Origin: Rummeliibacillus stabekisii
GTDB taxonomy: Bacteria > Bacillota > Bacilli > Bacillales_A > Planococcaceae
Length of the DNA stretch: 64,000 nt
Direction: 5' to 3'
Assembly (NCBI RefSeq): GCF_007988965.1
Contig: NZ_BJVD01000001.1
Span: 1,116,001-1,180,000 of the forward strand
The number at the start of each line of letters is the position of its first letter. The stretch's first letter is position 1. The notes under the pieces were generated by a model. The model had not been told where the DNA came from and searched no databases. It was given only the letters and a program-made list of their open reading frames with translations. The translations under genes were made by a program, and so were the position numbers. Shown piece by piece: positions 25,014 through 34,654 of the stretch.

Positions 25014-27056
25014 TTATTTTTCATTGTTGGTCGTATTCTTTTTCTTTCTCCGTATGGCCATGTAAAGAATAAGAGCAATAGCCGCGATGAGAATAACAAA
25101 ACCTACTATATAAGGTACAGCTTGTTTCTTTGTATCGTTTTTGGAGACATTATTTGTTTCAGTAACTTTTTTAGTAGAAACAATAAAGCGACCGTCTTTT
25201 GTTTCAACTGCTGCTGATTTGTTAGCGTTTGAGTTTTTCAACTGACGATAAAAATCATCATCCTGGAGAGATTGCTCGCGGTTTCCAAGCACGAGCAACG
25301 GTTCGCTAGACTGCCAGAAATTTTGTGTGATGTAAGCAGTTAATGCGACTGCCTGCGGCAAGAAGCCTTCTTCCATCATTTTTTCTTCATCTGATAATGG
25401 GAGTTGGTCTCTTTTATCTTTTAATAAATTAAAATCGTTCGCTTCCCCTGTAAAGATTAGCGCATATTTTTGCAGTTCGGCCTGCGAAACCTCTTTTTCT
25501 GTTTTTAATTTAATAGGCGGAAGCTCACCGTTAATAAATAATGTTTTGTATAGAGCGAGCATTTGACTATCGCTCACTTGCTTTTGATTAGGCATGATGA
25601 TCAGTGTTTGATGATCAAAAGCATTGGGATAATCACGCAATGAAAATACCGTATTGTTTGCTTTTTCAGCAAGATTCAACGTGCTGTCTCCATCAATATA
25701 CAACTCAAAACGTTCACCTGTATGCTCACATGGATCTTCTAATTGGAATCCAGTGACCTCGAATCTCAAATCAACGAGCGAATGCTTGTTTAATAAATTC
25801 GTTTGAATGGGTACATTCGCTTCATATATACCTGATTGTGTTTTCTTTAGTTTGCTAAGATCAATGGAATGAGGAACATCATTGACATAAAGGATTAGCT
25901 CTGTTTTTCGGCCATTCGCTTCATCTTTTACAGGCATGGTTGCTGATTTTTTCAAATACAAATGAAGGTTTGCTTGATTGTCTTCTTCCATGCGAGGCAG
26001 TGATACATAATAATCTTTTGATGTGGTGTTACCGCCAGATAAGGTTTCACTCTTAAAGCCTAATTCGTTGAGTTTTATATGAGTGCCGTCCTTCTTCTTT
26101 GACTGCGGCAATTGGTCTACCGTCATCTGTTGCCCCGACAGTTGCTTTGTTAAATCTTCTTTTAATAAAAGATCAATTCTTTGTTCAATGGTACTGCTGT
26201 TGTCTGCAGTTACAAAAAGTACAGGAACCTCATTCTTGTTGCCTTGATTGTGCAATATTCCGCTTTTGAGGGAGATTCCATCTTTGTAGCTGACATTTGC
26301 CTTAGACATAATGCGTTGTATTTCCGTTGTTTTAAACTCATCTTTAGCTCCGACAAAAATCACTGGTCCTTTTACTGTGCGAAGATGAGTTTCTCGTGAT
26401 ACTGTAGCCTCGCTGTCCTCCTCTTCTGATAAAAATGCCGCTAGCTGATAAGCGCTATTTAAAGTAGCTGTTGATGGATTGTCTGGTAATACTATCTGGG
26501 TGTTCCCTGTTTTAAAAGTAGATGGATAATCGCTTAATGCTATTTCTTTTTTTTCTTTTGCAAACGAAGAGATGGATGAAAGTACATCAATCTTAAGCCA
26601 GTTACCTTGATCTCCCGGCGCAACACATACGCCTTCTTTTACCACTCCATAAAAACTCGCTGTTAACGTATGATCTCCTTTTGTTAAAGCTCTTTTTGGT
26701 AAATCAATCGTCACGCTATTGTTTGTTTTCTTGCCTGCAAGAGAAATTGACTTAACGGGCAGTCCATCCACTTTCACTGTAAACGATGAAGGGGATTTCA
26801 GTAATTCCGAATGCTCCAAGTGAAAAGTAGCACTATGCTTTTTATTTCTTTCACTTTCTTCTAGTGAATAATAAAAGTCAGTGGAAGATGATGGCCCCTG
26901 CAATTCGATTACTTTATTGGTAAGCGGTTTTTCTTCGTTACTTGTGCCTTCTATTGTAATAGGGTGCTTCACCGTAATGTTCGTTGCTGCCTTTCCAGGC
27001 AAAGAAAATAGAAACAGGCTGAAGAACAACGCTGCAAGATATATAAAGTTTCTCAT
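25014..27056 (-). CDS. ydaN: BcsB-like polysaccharide synthesis protein YdaN
   Basis: 680 residues. A signal peptide (about 1-23), a large extracellular region with two BcsB-like carbohydrate-binding/flavodoxin-like halves (PF03170-like), and a C-terminal TM helix (about 648-668) followed by a Lys/Arg-rich tail. The build matches the periplasmic partner of cellulose synthase and B. subtilis YdaN. It probably guides the nascent polysaccharide outside the membrane. Last gene of the operon, 11 bases after the glycosyltransferase gene. Confidence 0.82.
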   Translation of the reverse strand: MRNFIYLAALFFSLFLFSLPGKAATNITVKHPITIEGTSNEEKPLTNKVIELQGPSSSTDFYYSLEESERNKKHSATFHLEHSELLKSPSSFTVKVDGLPVKSISLAGKKTNNSVTIDLPKRALTKGDHTLTASFYGVVKEGVCVAPGDQGNWLKIDVLSSISSFAKEKKEIALSDYPSTFKTGNTQIVLPDNPSTATLNSAYQLAAFLSEEEDSEATVSRETHLRTVKGPVIFVGAKDEFKTTEIQRIMSKANVSYKDGISLKSGILHNQGNKNEVPVLFVTADNSSTIEQRIDLLLKEDLTKQLSGQQMTVDQLPQSKKKDGTHIKLNELGFKSETLSGGNTTSKDYYVSLPRMEEDNQANLHLYLKKSATMPVKDEANGRKTELILYVNDVPHSIDLSKLKKTQSGIYEANVPIQTNLLNKHSLVDLRFEVTGFQLEDPCEHTGERFELYIDGDSTLNLAEKANNTVFSLRDYPNAFDHQTLIIMPNQKQVSDSQMLALYKTLFINGELPPIKLKTEKEVSQAELQKYALIFTGEANDFNLLKDKRDQLPLSDEEKMMEEGFLPQAVALTAYITQNFWQSSEPLLVLGNREQSLQDDDFYRQLKNSNANKSAAVETKDGRFIVSTKKVTETNNVSKNDTKKQAVPYIVGFVILIAAIALILYMAIRRKKKNTTNNEK

Positions 27057-27067
27057 GTTTCTCCTCC

Positions 27068-28327
27068 TTACTTTGGCTTCTTCGCAAAGCGCTCTGTTTT
27101 ATACCATTTGACTTCTTGGCCTGTAATCAAACGCTTGATTTCTAAAGATAAAGAACGAACCACTAACACAATCCACATCTGTGAATATGTAAAATACATG
27201 GCGATCACATATATGAAATTCTTCCAATTCATCTCTGTTTTTTCAATACTTAATGTGACCATCACTTCTCCTAGGAAGAGTAAAAATGCAAGTCCCCAGA
27301 GAATTAAAGAGATATTGCCAATGCTAAGACCGATATCATAGAACAAATTGATGATAAATAAAGCATTCGACAGAATTACTCCAAAGAAAAATAGGAAATA
27401 AGTGAAAAAGAAATAAAACAAATCAAAGATAATACTCTTTCTCTTCAGTGTTAAAAATTGGCGAAGAAACTTTAGCACAACATATTGATTGCCACGCGCC
27501 CACCGTGTTCTCTGTTTCCACCATACACTCAAGGTTTCCGGTTCTTGTTCCCATGTAATAGCTTTTGGGAAAAAGCGGATATGGTAGCCAAGATTATAAA
27601 CACGAATGGTCAGCTCTGTATCCTCTGCTAATGCCTTCACATCCCAACCGCCAAGCCTCTCTAAAATACTGCGGCGAATAGCAAAGTTAGTACCAGGGAT
27701 GGTGGCAACACGGAACCATTTCCAACGTCCGCCTTGTGCCATCCACTGAAAACAAATCGTTTCAATATTGATAAAACGAGTCAGCCAGGTTTCTTCCGCA
27801 TTGATGACACGGAATTTGCCGACAGTTGCTGCGGCTTTGGGGTCATTTTGAAGTCCCATCACCAAGTACCAAACCGCCATTCGCTCCGGCGTATTGTCTG
27901 CATCATATACGATAACAATCTCGCTGGACGAGTCAGCAAGCGCAGAATTTAATGCAGAGGATTTGCCTTTTCCCTTATTCGGTTCCACTGTTTCAAGGAC
28001 GCGGATAAATGGGTATTTTTCCGCAAACCTACTTGCAATCAAGCCCGTATCATCGGACGAATTATCGTTAATAACAATGACTTCAAGCTTATCCTTGGGA
28101 TAATACAACCGAGACATCGCTCGTAAAGTCTGTTCGATAACGAGTTCTTCATTATGGGCTGGTATAAAGACACTAACAGTTGGCAGCTCCTCCATATTTC
28201 TGGACCATTCAGGAATGGGCTTTTCAAAACTGCGGAAATGGAGATAGCCCCCTTCCATTAGAAACATATGATATAACAGCATTACCCATATAAGAAATAG
28301 TGCTATATAAAATAAAAGATCAGCCAT
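27068..28327 (-). CDS. ydaM: GT2 polysaccharide synthase YdaM
   Basis: About 419 residues. One N-terminal TM helix precedes a family-2 glycosyltransferase domain with IPAHNEE, the metal-binding DAD (near residue 142), the general-base AEDTEL (near 234) and the processive-synthase Q-x-x-R-W motif QRTRW (near 272). Three or more C-terminal TM helices follow. This is a BcsA/hyaluronan-synthase-like processive synthase without PilZ domain. The start lies among ATGs at 28333 and 28327 behind GAGGAGAGG. It overlaps the ydaL-like stop. Confidence 0.85.
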   Translation of the reverse strand: MADLLFYIALFLIWVMLLYHMFLMEGGYLHFRSFEKPIPEWSRNMEELPTVSVFIPAHNEELVIEQTLRAMSRLYYPKDKLEVIVINDNSSDDTGLIASRFAEKYPFIRVLETVEPNKGKGKSSALNSALADSSSEIVIVYDADNTPERMAVWYLVMGLQNDPKAAATVGKFRVINAEETWLTRFINIETICFQWMAQGGRWKWFRVATIPGTNFAIRRSILERLGGWDVKALAEDTELTIRVYNLGYHIRFFPKAITWEQEPETLSVWWKQRTRWARGNQYVVLKFLRQFLTLKRKSIIFDLFYFFFTYFLFFFGVILSNALFIINLFYDIGLSIGNISLILWGLAFLLFLGEVMVTLSIEKTEMNWKNFIYVIAMYFTYSQMWIVLVVRSLSLEIKRLITGQEVKWYKTERFAKKPK

Positions 28328-29768
28328 GCTCATTCCTCTCCTCAAACAATCGCTTGCGCAATGTTATACGCAAACGAAGCGTATTTATGAAAAAAATCCC
28401 TACAAAAACTGTCACAACCACTAGAATGGCCCACAAAATAACTTCAAAAGGCCTTTCCTGGAAATACATTTGTAGTCGATCCTTTATAGTAAATGACTTC
28501 TTCACGTGCAGGGCTCCGCTTTTTTCTTGTTTGATATCTACTTTCTTTGTCTTGACTTGAAGCTGACTCTTCCGAAAATCAATCCATTCAATTGGCATTT
28601 GGGTATCTTCCAATGTGCTGATGATTTTTTCCATCAAGGGAGCTCCTAGATAGACTGGATAAGGCATGCCTATCGCTGAACCTGGCACATTTCTTAATCG
28701 AGCAAGCGATACCTGAAACTGATTAATGGACGTCTCCGTTGATTCTTGTATCTGGTTTACATTTATCGGATATATTATATGACCATCCTGTTTTGCCATA
28801 TAAAAGTGGTGGCTATGTTCATGCAGGGCAGCCGTAAAGCCTTTAATTGGATTGCTGATGATTGTAGGATAGAGCTTATTTAAAACCATATATTCCAAAC
28901 TATTATCTACTTCATTGCCAGAAGGAGATAGAATAAGCGATGCCCCTCTTTGTTGAAGAGAACGCAGGTACTTAACCAGCTTTTTGTTATCCTGAATATA
29001 ATAGGATGAGCCATCTTTCTCTTTGTAAATCGGCGTAATTGCTAGATGAAGTGGAATGTGACGAGAAGAAAGCTCGTTGATTGTTTCTTTTAGCTTTGTT
29101 AAATTGGTTTTCATATTTATATTCGTTAGGACGATATAGGCTGGATGTGTATTTTGAAACTGTATGCCCAGCACTTGGCTAAAGAGATGCGGCCAGCTGT
29201 AGACAAAGTCTGTTGACGACATCAAATCGCCCATATAAGACCAGTTTGAATGAAGAGAACGCGATACGAATGGCACTTTTTGCGTTAACGTAGAGGCATG
29301 TACAAGGACTTTCCATTGTTCTTTCGGGGGTATCATAGCATGCCACCTAATTGGTTCTGTCAACGAATAGTTGCCAATTTTGCGTAGTTTTATATTTTCA
29401 CGGTCTCTCCACTTTCCAAAGGGTTTTAATTGCGTAGCATTTTCGCCAATAGCAAGTGCCTGCCCTTTGAAATGTTCCATTGCTCTTTTTGCTTTAAGGG
29501 GAACTTTCTCCTTATAGGTGCTAATAAACACTAACCTGCGATATTGCTTCAAGTTGTTATCAGTTAATAATTCTACGGGGAATATATCGACAGACACTAC
29601 AGATTCCAACATCTCCTGCAATGCTACGATGTCTTCATTGACTCGCCCGTCGCTTGTCATATAGACGATTGCAGTGTCCTTTTCTTTGGCAGAAGCATAT
29701 GTATTTCCTGCATAAATAACACTTCCTAAAAGAACAAGAGTAAACAGCCAAAACTTCTTATAGCTCAC
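28320..29768 (-). CDS. ydaL: DUF2334-type protein YdaL
   Basis: 482 residues: signal peptide (1-27), a large extracellular domain, and a TM helix near 445-465 with a charged tail. The region YIVLTNINMKTNLTKLKETI...RHIPLHLAITPIY fits DUF2334, a divergent polysaccharide-deacetylase-like fold, as in B. subtilis YdaL. It may modify or process the polysaccharide outside. GTG at 29768 has GGAGATG and overlaps the upstream gene by 11 bases. Confidence 0.8.
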   Translation of the reverse strand: MSYKKFWLFTLVLLGSVIYAGNTYASAKEKDTAIVYMTSDGRVNEDIVALQEMLESVVSVDIFPVELLTDNNLKQYRRLVFISTYKEKVPLKAKRAMEHFKGQALAIGENATQLKPFGKWRDRENIKLRKIGNYSLTEPIRWHAMIPPKEQWKVLVHASTLTQKVPFVSRSLHSNWSYMGDLMSSTDFVYSWPHLFSQVLGIQFQNTHPAYIVLTNINMKTNLTKLKETINELSSRHIPLHLAITPIYKEKDGSSYYIQDNKKLVKYLRSLQQRGASLILSPSGNEVDNSLEYMVLNKLYPTIISNPIKGFTAALHEHSHHFYMAKQDGHIIYPINVNQIQESTETSINQFQVSLARLRNVPGSAIGMPYPVYLGAPLMEKIISTLEDTQMPIEWIDFRKSQLQVKTKKVDIKQEKSGALHVKKSFTIKDRLQMYFQERPFEVILWAILVVVTVFVGIFFINTLRLRITLRKRLFEERNEHG

Positions 29769-30612
29769 TTGTTCTCATCTCCCTTTCCATCTCTCCTAGC
29801 AATTCATCAAGGGTACGCTCGCTATTAGGTGTATAGGTAATGTAGCTTGTTTTGTATTGGAGTGTTATCCATTTGCCATTGAGTAGTTGATGATTTTTGA
29901 GTATGTCATCCAATTTTTGATAAATAATATCAATCGAAGCGTCTGATGTTTCTGTCAACAGCAAACCGATTTCATTCTGCTGATACCGAAACTTTTTATC
30001 AATATGACGGAGCTTGCCTGTAATTCTTAAAGCTAACTGCTTCCAAAGATTATTTGCTTCTTTCATGCCATATAGTTTTTTAAATTGACTATAATTCTCA
30101 AGCTTTAAGAGAATGAAGGTAAATGTATGATGATAGCGATCAGCTCTTCGCATTTCTTCATTTAATGTCAAACGCATACGCATCTCATTGTCAAAACCCG
30201 TCTCCGGATCCACCGCTACAAAATTCTTGATATCTTGTTGAAGCCTTTTGTTATACTCCTGTTGCGTCACAAGTATTCCTTGTATCTTCCCTGCGGCGAG
30301 GACGCCAAGCAAAAGTACAATCCCGTATCCTAAAAATAACTGTAATGGCATACGAGTCGTTGATACAGCTTCACCTGAAAACTCCGTATAAATCAGGGCT
30401 GTACCTGTTATAAACAGATAAATTAAACTGCTAATTAATCCTGCTACCAACCCACGCCACAGCGTAAAGAAAAAGATAAGAAGCAATAGGATATATAATA
30501 GCAGCCGTGTATTCTCACCATTCAACAAAAAATAAGGGGGCAATTGACTCAGTATAATAAATAAAGCCCCAAAGCCAAATAATTCTCTTAGCCATTTACT
30601 TTTTAGTTGCAT
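29758..30612 (-). CDS. ydaK: Degenerate GGDEF c-di-GMP receptor YdaK
   Basis: 284 residues: four TM helices (about 10-115), then a GGDEF-family domain. The active-site loop GG(D/E)EF is replaced by QQNEI (211-215), so no cyclase activity is expected. The inhibitory-site motif RxxD is intact as RHID (202-205), five residues before it. This is exactly the pattern of B. subtilis YdaK, a c-di-GMP-binding regulator of the same operon. It probably switches on the synthase when c-di-GMP is high. The start overlaps the ydaJ-like end by 17 bases. Confidence 0.85.
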   Translation of the reverse strand: MQLKSKWLRELFGFGALFIILSQLPPYFLLNGENTRLLLYILLLLIFFFTLWRGLVAGLISSLIYLFITGTALIYTEFSGEAVSTTRMPLQLFLGYGIVLLLGVLAAGKIQGILVTQQEYNKRLQQDIKNFVAVDPETGFDNEMRMRLTLNEEMRRADRYHHTFTFILLKLENYSQFKKLYGMKEANNLWKQLALRITGKLRHIDKKFRYQQNEIGLLLTETSDASIDIIYQKLDDILKNHQLLNGKWITLQYKTSYITYTPNSERTLDELLGEMEREMRTSEL

Positions 30613-31660
30613 GCGCCATCTCCCTTTCTGCTAATAATGGGGATAGATTATCAAATGCATGAGTTTCTTTTGTTTTTGCATCATAGTAACCAGATTTTTT
30701 ATTAATTTTCATTTCATTCATTTTCCCATAAAACTCTTGGGCCAGTTTGAAGTCTCCTGCTTTAAGCATATAGCGTGTAGCAAGTGCGTAAACTGCGGGT
30801 GATTCATACTGCACAGAGGGTTTTTCAGTACTTGCTGTATACCTGCCATAAAGTTTATGTTCCCTTCTATATATCTTAATAAGCCATTTTTTGAAAGTTT
30901 GGGTATTTTGACCAACAGATGCTTGGTGATATGCGACATAAAGCTGATCAACTAAATGCAAATCATCGTCATATACGTACGTTTGATTATCAATCTGATA
31001 GGCCTTTGGATAGGTATCATTTTTTGATAGAGGCGCCTTACTTAAAATCGATAGCTGCTTTTGATATTGTTCCTCTGTAAGAACATCATGTTTTTTCATT
31101 TCCTTTAAAGATTGTGGCATTATATAGCTCAGCGTTAATACATTTGCTTTTTTATATGTATCTACATCTACATAATCAACAAAAGTGCCATCCTGCATTC
31201 CGTCTTTTACTAGCGATTGGCTGATTGTCTTCCCTAACTTGGTATATGCTGCACTATGCCATTTGTCCCCTGCTTTTAGTAAAATACCTGCAATTCTTTC
31301 ATCATCAATCAATGCATTGACAGTTGCCTGTTTTTCTCCATCAATTTTCCATGCAAGCAATCCGTTCTTTAAAAAATGGTCTTTAATCACTTTTACTTGT
31401 TGATGAAAACGTTCCTGGTCACCTTTTTCATATAAATAAGCTAACCATAAACCGGCAGATTCAGATAAAAAGACATTTTTTTGATCAGTTAAATTCGTGC
31501 GCAAAAGCCCATCCTCATTGATTAAATGATTAATCACAAATTTTTCGGTAGATGAAAGAGGCTTTACTTCCTGGGATTGAATACTTTTCTTCATGCAGCT
31601 CGTTAATACAAACAAACAACATATGAGCAGCAGACATATACTGATACCTCGGCGATTCAA
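30596..31660 (-). CDS. ydaJ: GH8-like lipoprotein YdaJ
   Basis: 354 residues from TTG at 31660, chosen for TTGGAGGGAA upstream and because it gives a clean lipoprotein signal (lipobox LTSC, Cys22). The body is alpha-helical and resembles glycoside hydrolase family 8 (BcsZ type). VFLSESAGLWLAYL sits where GH8 enzymes have their acidic catalytic SEG motif, and ALIDDERIAGILLKAG where they have the DxD motif. It matches YdaJ of the B. subtilis operon and may trim the polysaccharide. First gene of ydaJKLMN. Confidence 0.8.
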   Translation of the reverse strand: MNRRGISICLLLICCLFVLTSCMKKSIQSQEVKPLSSTEKFVINHLINEDGLLRTNLTDQKNVFLSESAGLWLAYLYEKGDQERFHQQVKVIKDHFLKNGLLAWKIDGEKQATVNALIDDERIAGILLKAGDKWHSAAYTKLGKTISQSLVKDGMQDGTFVDYVDVDTYKKANVLTLSYIMPQSLKEMKKHDVLTEEQYQKQLSILSKAPLSKNDTYPKAYQIDNQTYVYDDDLHLVDQLYVAYHQASVGQNTQTFKKWLIKIYRREHKLYGRYTASTEKPSVQYESPAVYALATRYMLKAGDFKLAQEFYGKMNEMKINKKSGYYDAKTKETHAFDNLSPLLAEREMAHATKK

Positions 31661-31829
31661 ATGGCTTCCCTCCAATAAAAAATACATATATTAATATACC
31701 TTATTAGTGTCGAATTTTGTTGAATTTATATGAAATAAGAACCTATTTCACTCACAAAAAGATTTATCTATTTTTAATATGTTTATAGGCTGATTGAATA
31801 GGGAATCAGAACATGGTGGACATTATGGG

Positions 31830-31858
31830 TTGTTAAATTTAGTTTCTTCTATTATAAT
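31830..31858 (+). promoter_or_regulatory. SigA promoter of the ProP-type transporter gene
   Basis: TTGTTA (31830-31835), a 17-base spacer and TATAAT (31853-31858). This leaves a long leader of about 220 bases before the start codon. The rest of the divergent gap 31661-32083 is AT-rich with no gene that I can see. Confidence 0.7.
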
Positions 31859-32083
31859 AGTATACCTATTCATCATTAGGAAATGCGTTTATCTTTTTTC
31901 ACATCTAACAACTTCATAGTTTCATCTCTTTTCACTCATTACTTTGCAACAATACAACTGAATATGGTCTCTTAAAAGGTACGGAGATTGTTTTTAAGTT
32001 TCCGCTATTTCTTTTAAACATAGGTATCTTTTTGGAGCTTCTCGAAAATAGCAAAAACTAAATAGAGGAGCTGTTTTAGAAAT

Positions 32084-33538
32084 ATGGTACAAAAAAATCT
32101 TGATATTGAGCCTTCGGATATTAATATCGTAAGCTCAAAGAAAGCAAAGAAAGCTGTATTTGCAACAGGTGTAGGTAATATGATGGAATGGTTTGATTTT
32201 GGACTTTACGCATACCTAGCTGTTGTAATCAGTGAATTATTCTTTGCAGGAGTAAGTAACCCCAGTCTTCAACTCGTCTTTACATTCGCCACTTTTGCGG
32301 TTGCTTTCTTAATTCGTCCACTCGGCGGCATATTCTTTGGCCGGATCGGGGACAAATATGGACGAAAGATCGTCTTAAGTACGACCATTATTATGATGGC
32401 AATCTCTACCCTCTTAATCGGTATTTTACCCACTTATGAACAAATCGGTGTTTGGGCACCTATTTTACTGCTTGTAGCACGCATGATTCAAGGCTTTTCA
32501 ACAGGCGGCGAATACTCAGGCGCAATGGTCTATATTGCAGAATCTTCTCCTGATAAAAAACGTGGGACTCTTGGCAGCGGCCTGGAAATTGGTACGCTCG
32601 TTGGCTATATTTTTGCCTCTGGGGTTGTCACACTACTTACCTTTATGCTGTCGCATGAACAAATGCTATCATGGGGATGGCGTTTACCGTTCATTATTGC
32701 AGCGCCAATTGGTTTAGTCGGCCTATATTTGCGCCGTCATTTAGATGAATCTCCTGTATTTGAAGAAATGGAAGAAGCACGTGAAAGCGAAGAACACATT
32801 CCATTTAGAGATATCATTAAGTACTATAAAAAAGATTTACTACTAAGTATTGTGATTGTGGCTTTCTTTAACATTACAAACTATATGATACTGTCGTACA
32901 TTCCTTCTTATATGACAGAGGTATTGCATATTCACAATACAGTAAGCTTAGTCATTTTGTTAGTTGTGATGATGATTATGATTCCACTTGCACTCTTCTT
33001 TGGTCGCTGGAGTGATAAGATTGGTAATAAACGTATTGTTCAAATTGGTTTACTTGGAACGCTTATTTTAGCTGTCCCTGCATTTTCAATGATGGGTTAT
33101 GGCCATATCGGCTGGATTTTCGCCGGCGTCTTTTTGCTGGGCTTCTTCCTAAGCTGTTATGAAGGTACTATGCCGTCGCTATTACCAACACTTTTCTTCT
33201 CAGATGTCAGATACCGTGCACTTGCCGTATCGTTTAACATCTCTGTTTCAATTTTTGGTGGTACTACACCACTTGTAGCATCTTATCTTGTACATGCTAC
33301 AAAAAATCCGTTGTCACCTGCCATCTATCTAATGGTGATTAGTATTATTGGCTTCGTAATCTTTACATGGCTATTCCGCGATACATCTGGACGTCCACTA
33401 AAAGGCTCATTCCCAGCTGTGGATTCACGTAAAGAGTTTAAAGAAGTCCTAGATCAAGACCCAGATGATGTCCTTTGGTGGCAATCTGAAACTATGGAAG
33501 CAAAAGAAGCAGAACTTCAGGCAAAAATGGCTGACTAA
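32084..33538 (+). CDS. ProP-type MFS transporter (MHS family)
   Basis: 484 residues, about 12 helices. N-terminal GNMMEWFDFGLYAYLAVVIS is the metabolite:H+ symporter signature, followed by GRIGDKYGRKIVL and RMIQGFSTGGEYSGA, as in the proline/betaine transporter ProP. The C-terminal tail is acidic and helical. The likely role is uptake of compatible solutes or organic acids by proton symport. The only good start, ATG at 32084, is 13 bases from GAGGAG, longer than ideal. Confidence 0.82.
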   Translation: MVQKNLDIEPSDINIVSSKKAKKAVFATGVGNMMEWFDFGLYAYLAVVISELFFAGVSNPSLQLVFTFATFAVAFLIRPLGGIFFGRIGDKYGRKIVLSTTIIMMAISTLLIGILPTYEQIGVWAPILLLVARMIQGFSTGGEYSGAMVYIAESSPDKKRGTLGSGLEIGTLVGYIFASGVVTLLTFMLSHEQMLSWGWRLPFIIAAPIGLVGLYLRRHLDESPVFEEMEEARESEEHIPFRDIIKYYKKDLLLSIVIVAFFNITNYMILSYIPSYMTEVLHIHNTVSLVILLVVMMIMIPLALFFGRWSDKIGNKRIVQIGLLGTLILAVPAFSMMGYGHIGWIFAGVFLLGFFLSCYEGTMPSLLPTLFFSDVRYRALAVSFNISVSIFGGTTPLVASYLVHATKNPLSPAIYLMVISIIGFVIFTWLFRDTSGRPLKGSFPAVDSRKEFKEVLDQDPDDVLWWQSETMEAKEAELQAKMAD

Positions 33539-33562
33539 TGTGTTTATGTTGTTAGATGTAGC

Positions 33563-33597
33563 AACCCCCTCGAATTTAATCGAGGGGGTTTTTATTA
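33563..33597 (+). terminator. Terminator of the ProP-type gene
   Basis: The perfect stem AACCCCCTCGA/TCGAGGGGGTT followed by TTTATTATT lies 25 bases after the stop. Confidence 0.88.
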
Positions 33598-33811
33598 TTA
33601 TGATTAGTTTCTCTAGAAGACGTAATCTGTAAAGTTTCGGGAGTAAATTTTAGATTAGCGTTAGTAAATCATCGAAGTGCGGTAGTATTTTTCCTCGGGA
33701 CAGGGGTAAATTGCTTTTAAACGGCAGTAAAAATTTATCCGTTAAGATTCATCAGGTATTGTTTGGATTGCTGCTACAAGGGAAAGATGATAGTCAGGAG
33801 GTGTATTTTCT

Positions 33812-34303
33812 ATGGAACTATTGAAAGTTAATGGAAAGATGGATACAAAGAGCTTGGCTAAGCATGTCCTCGTCCCTATTATTGGAGGTTCCGTTACTGG
33901 GTGGCTTGCCAATCGACATGCTCAAGAGAAATATAAGAAGCTGAAAAAGCCTTCGTTTTCTCCGCCTTCCGCTATTTTCCCCATTGCCTGGACTACATTA
34001 TACGGATTAATGGGACTCGCAAAATATAGAGTATCCAAACAGCAAGAAGGTAAAAGAAAAAAGGAAATTTCCATCTATGAACTACAGCTTGGTCTTAATT
34101 TCTTATGGTCATTTTTGTTCTTCCGTTGGGAGCTTCGTGGCACGGCATTAGTGGAAATGACCGTATTGCTAGGCGCGATTGCACTCACTGCCTATGACTT
34201 CTTCCAAGTTGATCGAACAGCAGGCACGTTGATGATTCCTTATATCGGATGGGTTATCTTCGCGCTCAGTCTAAATTATGCTACATGGAAATTGAACGAA
34301 TAA
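33812..34303 (+). CDS. tspO: TspO/MBR family membrane protein
   Basis: 163 residues with five TM helices. The family hallmarks are visible: KPSFSPPSAIFPIAWTTLYG, LNFLWSFLFF and a final helix ending in NYATWKLN. TspO proteins bind porphyrins and related ligands and act in stress or tetrapyrrole handling. ATG at 33812 has AGGAGGTG upstream. It is slightly longer than usual at the N-terminus (about 20 polar residues). Confidence 0.85.
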   Translation: MELLKVNGKMDTKSLAKHVLVPIIGGSVTGWLANRHAQEKYKKLKKPSFSPPSAIFPIAWTTLYGLMGLAKYRVSKQQEGKRKKEISIYELQLGLNFLWSFLFFRWELRGTALVEMTVLLGAIALTAYDFFQVDRTAGTLMIPYIGWVIFALSLNYATWKLNE

Positions 34304-34373
34304 AAAATATTTTACATTGTAATATTAAAAACAAGGTAGTGCATTAATACTACTTAAAATTAGCTAATAATAT

Positions 34374-34418
34374 AAAAATGTACATTACTATAATCAATTT
34401 AGTAGTGTACGTTTTTTA
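34374..34418 (+). terminator. Probable terminator of tspO
   Basis: A hairpin AATGTACATTACTA/TAGTAGTGTACGTT with G-U pairs is followed by TTTTTT. It lies 70 bases after the stop codon, in an otherwise AT-rich gap. Confidence 0.65.
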
Positions 34419-34532
34419 TATTGCTTACATGTCTCCTAAACGTTATTTTGCTAATAGCTGTGGTGCAATATATACTAGAGAATCAAAGAAAAGGGATGCT
34501 AATCATTTTAAGCAGTTTAAATAGTAATTCAA

Positions 34533-34569
34533 AAAAATAGCCTTGTTAAATTAGTTTTAACAAGGCTAG
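34533..34569 (-). terminator. Terminator of the PadR-HAAS unit
   Basis: The stem AGCCTTGTTAAA/TTTTAACAAGGCT with a short loop is followed on the leftward strand by a T-run. Confidence 0.82.
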
Positions 34570-34570
34570 C

Positions 34571-34654
34571 TTAACTTTCTTCTTTAACCAACGTTCCCAA
34601 AATTGCTTTCACACGATTAACGAATTCTAGCCTTGCGATATCCATCATATACAT
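34571..34654 (-). CDS. Possible small ORF overlapping the HAAS gene end
   Basis: A 27-codon frame starts ATG-TAT-ATG-ATG inside the HAAS gene's last codons and runs past its stop to the terminator, reading MYMMDIARLEFVNRVKAILG and ending GTLVKEES. It is amphipathic and fills the gap between the stop and the hairpin. No clear ribosome binding site is seen, so it may instead be a shifted former C-terminus of the HAAS protein. Confidence 0.25.
   Translation of the reverse strand: MYMMDIARLEFVNRVKAILGTLVKEES

Noticed and set aside
31980-32035. SigB promoter before the ProP-type gene
   Set aside because: GTTTTTAAG and AGGTAT look like SigB elements but lie about 24 bases apart instead of about 14.
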